A stretch of DNA of 35,000 nucleotides from Candidatus Didemnitutus sp. (lineage in GTDB: Bacteria > Verrucomicrobiota > Verrucomicrobiia > Opitutales > Opitutaceae), in contig JAHCAY010000004.1 of NCBI GenBank assembly GCA_019634575.1, forward strand, positions 1 through 35,000. The letters are read 5' to 3'. The notes below the pieces were generated by a model. The model saw nothing but the letters and a program-made list of their open reading frames with translations. It was not told the origin of the DNA and did no database searches. Of the stretch, positions 28,354 to 35,000 are shown piece after piece. Both the position numbers and the translations under genes were made by a program. How positions within the stretch are numbered: the stretch's first letter is position 1; the number at the start of each line of letters is the position of its first letter.

Positions 28354-29811
28354 ATGCGTGTCGTGATACTCGGCTCTGGTAGGGGAAGCAACGCGGAAGC
28401 CATTCTGCAGGCGCAGCGCGCGGGCCGGCTCGGCCGCGCGCAGGTCGTGCAGATTTTTTCCGATAAAGCCGATGCGGGCATCCTCGCGCTCGGGCCGCGT
28501 TTCGGCGTGCCGGCGACGTTCGTCGATCCCGCGCCGTTCAAGACGAAGCTGGAGGGCGCGGGCGAGGAACGGTTCATCGCCGCGGTGCGCGCGTGTGCGC
28601 CGGATTTGGTGGTGCTCGCGGGGTTCATGCGCGTGCTGAAACCGGGTTTTCTGAACGCGTTCGCGGGGAAAATCATCAATCTGCATCCGAGTTTGTTGCC
28701 GGCGTTCCCGGGGCTCGACGGCATCGGTCAGGCGCTGCGCGCCGGGGTGTCCGAGACCGGTTGCACGGTGCATCACGTGACGATCGAGGTCGACGGCGGC
28801 GAGATCATCGCGCAGTCGCGCGTGCCGATCGTGTCGGGCGAGACGCTGGAGACGCTGGCGGAAAAAGTGCACGCGGCGGAGCACGAGTTGTTGCCGGCGG
28901 TCATCGCGCAGATGAGCGAGAGGCCGGCGGTGGCGAAGCCGGCGGTGCACGAGTTCAAGGTCGAAGTGGCGCTCGGTGCGGTGCCGGGAATCGAGGATTT
29001 GCTCGCGGAGCGCGAGGAGCAGCGCTTGATGGTGCTCGAGGACAAGCCGAGCGGTCGGGCGTGGCTGACGGGGTATTTCGACTCACGCGCGCAGGCGGAG
29101 GAGAGCTGGCGGGCGTTTGCCACCGGGCTCGAAAGCGACTGGCGGCGCGGCGAGCCCGAGCTGCGCGAGTTGCCCGATGCCGATTGGAAGGACAGCTACA
29201 AGGCGCACTTCAAGGCGTCGTCTTTCGGCCCGTTGCACTGGGTGCCGGTGTGGGAGCGCGAGACGTTCCGGTTGCCGGCGGGGGAAAAAGTGCTGTGGCT
29301 CGATCCCGGCATGGCGTTCGGCACGGGGAATCACGAGACGACGCGCTTGGTGGCGGAGCGGCTGGTCGCTTTTGCCGCGGAAAAAGGCACGGCGGCGCGC
29401 GTGATCGATGCGGGCTGCGGCTCGGGCATCCTCGCGCTGTCGGCGGCGTTGCTGGGATTTCGCGAAGTCAGCGGTTTCGACAACGACCCGGAGGCGATCC
29501 GCGTGAGCGAAGAGAATGCGGCGCTGAACCAGTTGAGTGGGCGCGTGGAGTTCTTCGTGGGCGATCTCACCAGCGGTTGGAAGCACGCGCCGGCGGGCCT
29601 GGTGATGGCGAATATCCAGGCGGACGTGTTGGTGCGATTCACGAGCGAGTTGCTTGGTGCCGTAGCGCCGGGCGGTTGGCTGGTGCTCAGCGGCATCCTC
29701 GAACGCGAGCTGGCGGACGTGCGGGGGGCTTTCGCAGCGGCGGCGCCAGGCTGGCGCTTGGATGCGCGCGTGATGGGCGAGTGGAGCGACTTGCTGCTGG
29801 TGAGGCCGTGA
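28354..29811 (+). CDS. PurN-PrmA fusion (GAR transformylase + L11 methyltransferase)
   Basis: One uninterrupted 485-codon frame covers two enzymes. Residues 1 to about 185 are phosphoribosylglycinamide formyltransferase (purine synthesis, 10-formyl-THF dependent): GSGRGSNAEAI, LAGFMRVL, INLHPSLLPAFPG with N109 and H111, and D147 in VDGGEII. Residues from about 195 match ribosomal protein L11 methyltransferase PrmA: an N-terminal substrate-recognition domain, DPGMAFGTGNHETT (318-330), the SAM motif DAGCGSGILALSAALLG and MANIQADVLVRF. No stop separates them. A Met at 187 (ATG 28912) could be an internal start for separate PrmA. The frame is open upstream to 27922, but that part is shadow of the PDZ gene. 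Confidence 0.88.
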   Translation: MRVVILGSGRGSNAEAILQAQRAGRLGRAQVVQIFSDKADAGILALGPRFGVPATFVDPAPFKTKLEGAGEERFIAAVRACAPDLVVLAGFMRVLKPGFLNAFAGKIINLHPSLLPAFPGLDGIGQALRAGVSETGCTVHHVTIEVDGGEIIAQSRVPIVSGETLETLAEKVHAAEHELLPAVIAQMSERPAVAKPAVHEFKVEVALGAVPGIEDLLAEREEQRLMVLEDKPSGRAWLTGYFDSRAQAEESWRAFATGLESDWRRGEPELRELPDADWKDSYKAHFKASSFGPLHWVPVWERETFRLPAGEKVLWLDPGMAFGTGNHETTRLVAERLVAFAAEKGTAARVIDAGCGSGILALSAALLGFREVSGFDNDPEAIRVSEENAALNQLSGRVEFFVGDLTSGWKHAPAGLVMANIQADVLVRFTSELLGAVAPGGWLVLSGILERELADVRGAFAAAAPGWRLDARVMGEWSDLLLVRP

Positions 29812-29886
29812 GGCTGAGGGGCGCAGGCGGCGACTAGCACGGAAATCTTACGATTTCTACTAGGAACGGTCAGACCGCATGCGCTG
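29812..29886. other. Convergent intergenic spacer with inverted repeats
   Basis: Lies between the convergent purN-prmA and CpcT-like genes. CTAG...GAAATC-TTAC-GATTTC...CTAG forms a nested hairpin at 29834-29863, and CGGTC-A-GACCG is a perfect small palindrome at 29867-29877. Neither has a T-run, but the position suits a two-way transcript end. Confidence 0.4.
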
Positions 29887-30513
29887 CTATGGCGCGGCGA
29901 CGCGCTTGAAGAGGTAGCCACCGGTGGCAGAGCCCCAGACTTGGCGGCCGGCGGCGTTGAAGCCGCGTTCCCACCAGATGATTTTATCCGAAGTCAGCGT
30001 GGCTTCAGTGGTTGCGTGCGTTGCACCGCGGAGATCGCTGGCGCAACCGTCGCCTTGCGTGGCTCCAAGAAGCGAGCCGTCGGGCATGGCGTGGAAATAA
30101 ACGGTGCAGCCTTCGTTGAAGGCGAGGCGGGTGGGCGTTAGGTCGGAGAGCGGCAGGGATTTTCGCCAGGCGCCGGTGGCTTTGATGGGATCGTCCAGCG
30201 TGAAGATGCGGGCCTCGAGCGCGCCGTCGCGGGAGAGGGCGAGTTGGTAGACGCGCTGACGGTAGGGTTGATCGGGGGCGTCGGCGAGGGCTTGCTCGAC
30301 GTAGAGCCACGGTCCGTCGTCGCGATTGGTCCAGATGCGGACGGCATGCAGGGTGGTGTTGCGGTAGTTTCTGTCCGCGAGGGCTTGATCGGCAGAGGAG
30401 AACGAACCCGTTAGAAGCGTCGCGAGGCGTTCGAGAGCGAGCGTGGAGGCGGTGTCGCTGGCGAATAGAGGAGCGGCGAGGAGCGCGGCGGCGAAAAAGA
30501 GGAGTTTACGCAT
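29887..30513 (-). CDS. Secreted CpcT/CpeT-like protein
   Basis: A 208-residue protein with a signal peptide (about 1-18, ending PLFAS). The mature part resembles the CpcT/CpeT chromophore-lyase family: LATLLTGSFSSADQAL, WLYVEQALADAPDQPYRQRVYQL, FNEGCTVYF, ATQGDGCASDLRGA and a final WWERGFNAAGRQVWGSATGGYLF. In cyanobacteria this family attaches bilins to phycobiliproteins, but related proteins occur in non-phototrophs with unknown roles, and nothing here suggests phycobilins. The ATG at 30513 gives the signal peptide; the frame is open further upstream. It starts five bases after the upstream membrane-protein stop, so the two are probably co-transcribed. Confidence 0.78.
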   Translation of the reverse strand: MRKLLFFAAALLAAPLFASDTASTLALERLATLLTGSFSSADQALADRNYRNTTLHAVRIWTNRDDGPWLYVEQALADAPDQPYRQRVYQLALSRDGALEARIFTLDDPIKATGAWRKSLPLSDLTPTRLAFNEGCTVYFHAMPDGSLLGATQGDGCASDLRGATHATTEATLTSDKIIWWERGFNAAGRQVWGSATGGYLFKRVAAP

Positions 30514-30518
30514 GGCTG

Positions 30519-31628
30519 TCACAGGAAGCGCCAGACACCGTGCAGGGCGGTGAGGTTGCCGAGAATCAGCAATGGCCAGAAGCCGCGTCCGGTGGGCAGC
30601 AGGAGGTTGAAGGCGATCGTGAGCGGCAGGACGGCCCGGCAGGCGGCCCAATATCCGGTCCAGACCCATGGCCCGAGGAAGAGGAGCAGGATGCTGTAGG
30701 CGGCACCAATGCGCCACCACGGGTGGTCTGGCTCGCGGTGCCGCCAGAGGACGACAGCTTGAAGGGCGAGGCTGAGGAAGCCGAGCACCGTGAACGAGTG
30801 ACGCGAGTCGAAGTTGCCCGCGGACAGCTCGCGGAGAGAAGCGGTGAGTTGTCCGACGGCGCCGACGAAGGGCCAGGTGAAGTTGCCGCTACCGGTCGCG
30901 ACGGGTGCGGCTGGGAAGCGGTGCGCGACGTAGGCGGCCCAAAGAGCGATGGGGAGAGCGCAGGCGGCGAGGGCGAGAAGGCGTTGGCGGTTTGGGCGTG
31001 GCCAACTGAGAAGGGCAAGTGAGGCGAGGAGGTTGGTTTCCTTGGTCAAATTGCCGAGGGCGAGTGCCAGAGCGGCGCGGGCCGGTGAGGTGCTGCGGAA
31101 TTGGCGGACGGCGAGGAGCAGGAAGAGCAGGGCGGGGAGATCGACCAGCGACTGGCGAACACTGTCCAAGATGCCGAGCGAGAGCACGCAAGCGAGCCAG
31201 CGAGCGGTGCCGATGGGTGAGGAATCGGTGATTTCGCGCCAGAGCAGCCACGCAAAGCCGAGCCAGCAGGCGACGTTGAGGATAGCGAAGGCGTTGAGGA
31301 CCAGCCAAGGGCGTCCGAGGCCCGCGCAGTGGGCCAGAAACGGCCCTAAAATGCGTCGGGCGCGGTAGGCGGGAGCGTCCAGGGCGGTCTCGAGCGCTGG
31401 ATCGCGTAGCGCAGGCGAAAGGGCGATTTGGGCGTAGAATTGGCCGTCGTAGCCGGTCGAGGTGGGTGTCACGGCGATCGGCAGCGATTGCGCGGCGGGC
31501 AAGCGGTGAGTCGCCCAAGGCTCTCCGAAGCGGAGGAGCGTGGTGAAACCCTTTGCGCGGTCGTATTTCGCCGCGACGAGCAGGACGAAGGCGAGGAGGG
31601 TGAGCCAGAAAACGGCGGAGCGAGGCAT
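30519..31628 (-). CDS. Polytopic membrane protein, unknown function
   Basis: A 369-residue protein with about nine hydrophobic segments. The first helix (about 6-22) is followed by a soluble loop with TPTSTGYDGQFYAQIALSP, a block I associate with membrane proteins of glycosyltransferase/mannosyltransferase-like (GT-C) type, though no catalytic motif can be confirmed. LGNLTKETNLLASLALLSWPRP lies in the middle and alternating helices run to the end. A transport or surface-polysaccharide role is a guess. Its ATG lies two bases from the T-run of the accC terminator, leaving no room for a promoter or ribosome binding site in between, so expression must depend on read-through or a promoter inside accC. 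Confidence 0.75.
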   Translation of the reverse strand: MPRSAVFWLTLLAFVLLVAAKYDRAKGFTTLLRFGEPWATHRLPAAQSLPIAVTPTSTGYDGQFYAQIALSPALRDPALETALDAPAYRARRILGPFLAHCAGLGRPWLVLNAFAILNVACWLGFAWLLWREITDSSPIGTARWLACVLSLGILDSVRQSLVDLPALLFLLLAVRQFRSTSPARAALALALGNLTKETNLLASLALLSWPRPNRQRLLALAACALPIALWAAYVAHRFPAAPVATGSGNFTWPFVGAVGQLTASLRELSAGNFDSRHSFTVLGFLSLALQAVVLWRHREPDHPWWRIGAAYSILLLFLGPWVWTGYWAACRAVLPLTIAFNLLLPTGRGFWPLLILGNLTALHGVWRFL

Positions 31629-31629
31629 G

Positions 31630-31657
31630 AAAAAACCGCGTCGGTTGGACGCGGTTT
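31630..31657 (-). terminator. Intrinsic terminator downstream of accC
   Basis: On the minus strand, AAACCGCGTC and GACGCGGTTT form a perfect 10-bp stem with a five-base loop (31633-31657), followed directly by a T-run of six (31630-31635, overlapping the stem end). It lies 28 bases past the accC stop and ends one base before the start codon of the next gene, an unusually tight arrangement. Confidence 0.85.
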
Positions 31658-31685
31658 GAAGCGGGAATCGAGGGTTTTGGCGAAC

Positions 31686-33047
<1,362 letters not shown>

Positions 33048-33058
33048 TGGAAGGGCGG

Positions 33059-33091
33059 AAAAAATGAAGCCGGACAGGACTCTGCCCGGCT
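33059..33091 (-). terminator. Terminator-like hairpin between accB and accC
   Basis: On the minus strand, AGCCGGGCAG and CTGTCCGGCT (33068-33091) form a 10-bp stem with one G-U pair and a four-base loop. After TCA comes a run of six T (33059-33064). It lies in the 64-base accB-accC spacer, ending 11 bases before the accC ATG. It looks like an attenuator or partial terminator that could set more BCCP than carboxylase. Confidence 0.7.
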
Positions 33092-33111
33092 GGAGTTCGA
33101 GGGAGGTGCGC

Positions 33112-33600
33112 TTAGTTAGCCTTCACCTTGAAGAGGCGCTGCCCGTATTCGACGGGCTGGCCGTTCTCGACCAAGACCTCGACGACGGTGCCCTTCACTT
33201 CGGCTTGGATTTCGTTCATGATCTTCATCGCTTCGATGATGCAGACCACGGATTTTTCCTCGATCTTGCTGCCCGCGTCGGCGAATGGCGGACTGTCGGG
33301 AGACGGCGATCGATAAAACGTGCCAACCATCGGGGATTTTACGTAAGCGAAGCCGGCTTCGTCGTTGCCCGCGGCTGTCGCCGGACTGGCTGGTGCCGGT
33401 GCTGCAGAGGTCTTAGGGATCTCGGCTGCGGGGGCCACCGGGAAAGGGGGGGCGGAGTAGCCCGCGGAAGCGCCCACAATGACGGGCTCGCCGGAATTGC
33501 GCTTAATCTTAATCTTGAAGCCCTGTTCCTCCACCTCAAACTCGGTTAAGTCCGAGCGCTTCATGAGGTCGATGATTAGCTTAATCTGTTTTAGGTCCAA
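33112..33600 (-). CDS. accB: Biotin carboxyl carrier protein AccB
   Basis: A 162-residue BCCP. The N-terminal dimerisation part reads LDLKQIKLIIDLMKRSDLTEFEVEEQGFKIKIKR, then a Pro/Ala-rich linker (about 48-78). The biotinyl domain contains SPMVGTFYRSPSPDSPPFADAG and the biotinylation motif EAMKIMNEI, with target K126. The start codon is a TTG at 33600, giving the usual MDLKQIK beginning; there is no upstream ATG in frame before a stop, and AAGG lies about nine bases before it. Rare-codon initiation may keep levels low. It is first in the accB-accC operon. Confidence 0.96.
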   Translation of the reverse strand: MDLKQIKLIIDLMKRSDLTEFEVEEQGFKIKIKRNSGEPVIVGASAGYSAPPFPVAPAAEIPKTSAAPAPASPATAAGNDEAGFAYVKSPMVGTFYRSPSPDSPPFADAGSKIEEKSVVCIIEAMKIMNEIQAEVKGTVVEVLVENGQPVEYGQRLFKVKAN

Positions 33601-34023
33601 GCGTATGCCTTGGTTGAGTTAGGTCGGCTACGGTTAGTTGCCGTAGCTGTGTGGGCGTTCAAAAGTAGTTTCTCTCCACTGACAATGACTTTGTTTCTAG
33701 AACGCTGCTGAATTGCTAAAATAGGTAAATTTGTAGATGAAGTCCTCCGTTCGTGAGGTAATTTTAAAGGTAAATGGGATTCAAAACGAACCTTCTTATA
33801 TGTGGCGGTAGCACCGAGCAGTGCTTTTCCCATAGTTTGCGGCTTCGCGCCTGTATCTGGGGCAAGATGAGTGGGGCGCGCGGTGTAGGCGTGGCGTTGC
33901 TGATCGAAGCGGGCGTGTAATGCGTTCATGCGCGCCCTAGTCGATTATCTGCGGCCGCCTGACGCAAAACTACGGACAGGTGTGCGCTGCTCTTGCGCGC
34001 GACGGCACCGGGGAGATGGCAGC
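33601..34023 (-). promoter_or_regulatory. AT-rich accB upstream region
   Basis: The stretch from about 33650 to 33830 is notably AT-rich compared with its surroundings and probably holds the accB promoter (minus strand), though no single -35/-10 pair stands out. A perfect 7-bp hairpin, GCTACGG/CCGTAGC with a seven-base loop, lies at 33627-33647 in the likely accB leader. A 112-codon minus-strand frame (33591-33929) crosses the accB start and shows no family sequence, so I do not call it. Confidence 0.5.
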
Positions 34024-34128
34024 GCTCAACGGAGTGCGGCTCGGGAGGCTCGCTCGCTGCGTTGGCGGGCTCGGGCTTCACTTCGCTCCGCCCGGCCCCG
34101 CCAACGCAAGCCACCTCCAACGTTACAC
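34024..34128. repeat. attC-like imperfect palindrome
   Basis: A 105-base imperfect hairpin. Ends GCTCAAC (34024-34030) and GTTACAC (34122-34128) resemble integron inverse-core RYYYAAC and core GTTRRRY; read on the minus strand the core is GTTGAGC, a full match. Next inward, GGAGTGCGGCT and AGCCACCTCC pair with an unpaired base, as in attC L boxes. The stem GCGTTGGCGGG with CCCGCCAACGC-like sequence follows. No integrase is in the window; it may be an orphan attC or a family of large REP-like repeat. Confidence 0.45.
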
Positions 34129-34399
34129 GGGTGGGTCAAAATTAACTGGTCGTTACTGGGTCGGTTTTCAGTGGTTGTTGATAACGTTTAAGACGATGTT
34201 CGCACAGGCGTTGGAGCTGTGCGGCGACGATTTGTTGACGCAGCCGCACTCAACAGTGACAGCCTTCAGCGTCCATTTCTCGACCGTGCGCAAGCGAGGG
34301 AACAATTTTTGCGGCGCACGGAACGGGAGGAATTGTGGGATCACTCTTCGCGACTTGCTCGTAAGCGTCAGGGGCTCTCCGAATAGCGACACCGCGAAG
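34129..34399. other. Accessory stretch without recognisable gene
   Basis: Begins with imperfect repeats of TGGGTC/CTGGTC-type (34132-34190, for example GGGTCAAAATTAACTGGTCG then GGGTCGGTTTTCAGTGG), which resemble insertion-sequence end regions. The rest has short frames only, none with family sequence. It probably belongs to decayed mobile-element DNA. Confidence 0.35.
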
Positions 34400-34865
34400 T
34401 CTGGTCGTGGCGCGAACAACGGCGGACTCACGCCGACATCAGCGAGCGCTTTGGCTTGTCGGAGGCGACGCTGGGCCGGACACTGCGCGGACGTCAGTTA
34501 GGTCCATCAGCGACTCCGGCCGCGTGCCACGAGCGAGAGAATTACGGGGAAGTGCTCCACTTGGACACCAATAAGCTCGGCCGCATCGAACAGCCCACCT
34601 ATCGCGTCACCGACAATCGCTGTGCCCAGGTTTGCGGAGCGGGCTGGGAGCGCTTGCCTATCTGCGTCCACGAGCGCTCCGGCCTTGGCCATGCAGCGGT
34701 CCGTTCGGAAGAGCACAAACACGCCGCCGTCGAGTTCATAGAGTCCGTCGAGGCTCACTGCCGCGCGTTTGGCGCCACCGTGCAATGCGCACGACTACAA
34801 CAGCGGCCGCTACTGCTCTTATATCTTCTGCGTAGCGTGCACGAAGCTCGGCTTGAAGCATCTGT
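34400..34865 (+). pseudogene. IS481-family transposase remnant
   Basis: Translated plus-strand sequence shows family blocks in order: THADISERFGLSEATLGRTL (helix-turn-helix region), ENYGEVLHLDTNKLGRIE (start of the DDE domain, with first Asp), then GAGWERLPICVHERSGLGHA. In intact IS481 transposases the last block reads like GAGWE..HVCIDDHSRLAYAEV, so it is degenerate here. Near 34790 the frame shifts; the next frame gives DYNSGRYCSYIF and CTKLGLKHL, the counterpart of TDNGS...LGLKHL. After KHL (about 34864) homology stops abruptly. It is a broken gene lacking both its start and its C-terminal third. Confidence 0.65.
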
Positions 34866-35000
34866 TCTCTTCGCCACGCTTCAAGCTTCTGCTGCGCGTC
34901 AGTGATCGAGAAGAACAGATGGACGTTCAGACATTCATCGCGCACGCGACCGTTGAAGCTCTCGATGTGTCCGTTCTCCGTTGGCTTCCCGGGACGGATG
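34865..35000 (-). pseudogene. IS3-family transposase (OrfB) fragment, truncated
   Basis: The minus strand entering from the window edge reads RPGKPTENGHIESFNG, RVRDECLNVHLFFSITDAQ and QKLEAWRR, the conserved end of the integrase core of IS3-family OrfB transposases (ESFNGRxRDECLN...AxxKLExWRxDYN). The expected DYN...RPHSSLG ending is absent: after WRR-E the frame runs into the IS481-like remnant. The fragment is therefore truncated at its 3' end, and its 5' part continues outside the window. Junction with the IS481 remnant is at about 34865. Confidence 0.75.

Noticed and set aside
33591..33929. A 112-codon minus-strand gene before accB
   Set aside because: AT-rich leader sequence, no family motifs, overlaps the accB start.

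Overview
The window is GC-rich (roughly two thirds G+C by eye) bacterial chromosome dominated by one long flagellar and motility cluster. Gene order, Ala/Pro/Gly-rich linkers, near-absence of Shine-Dalgarno motifs and the style of dispersed repeats suggest a Verrucomicrobiota member, most likely Opitutaceae-like. That placement is inference; no rRNA or other marker is present.

Layout. 1-784: a DUF1851/Tdi1-like gene and a gene-poor stretch. 785-4060, minus strand: a cheR-cheB-response regulator operon, the last with an eroded HD-GYP domain. 4061-4282: divergent promoter region with a strong dyad. 4283-27163, plus strand: flgB, flgC, fliE, fliF, fliG, fliH, fliI, fliJ, a MotE-like gene, fliK, flgD, flgE-like, fliL, fliM, fliN, fliO, fliP, fliQ, fliR, flhB, flhA, flhF, a small membrane protein, fliA, motA, motB and a small Cys-containing protein. 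These encode the proximal rod, MS-ring, switch, type III export gate and ATPase, hook, stator and the flagellar sigma factor. Most neighbours are within a few bases or overlap by ATGA. 27338-33600: housekeeping genes, namely an RfaE2-like nucleotidyltransferase, a secreted PDZ protein, an in-frame PurN-PrmA fusion, a CpcT/CpeT-like secreted protein, a polytopic membrane protein, and accC and accB. 33601-35000: accB leader, an attC-like hairpin, and two truncated transposase remnants joined tail to tail.

The most unusual signals lie between and inside the flagellar genes. (1) A roughly 70-75 bp module ending in a full sigma-54 -24/-12 match occurs twice, in front of flhB and in frame inside fliK upstream of flgD-flgE. 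(2) Short tandem arrays of 6-7 bp units, usually as two inverted arms, fill the spacers ending at the starts of fliG, fliH, fliQ, fliR and motB, where no ribosome binding site is visible. (3) Two 21-bp palindromes, exact reverse complements of each other, sit in an open frame that bridges fliH and fliI with ATGA overlaps at both ends. Other points are FlhF with Arg replacing the P-loop Lys, no flhG where it is often found, and the purN-prmA fusion.
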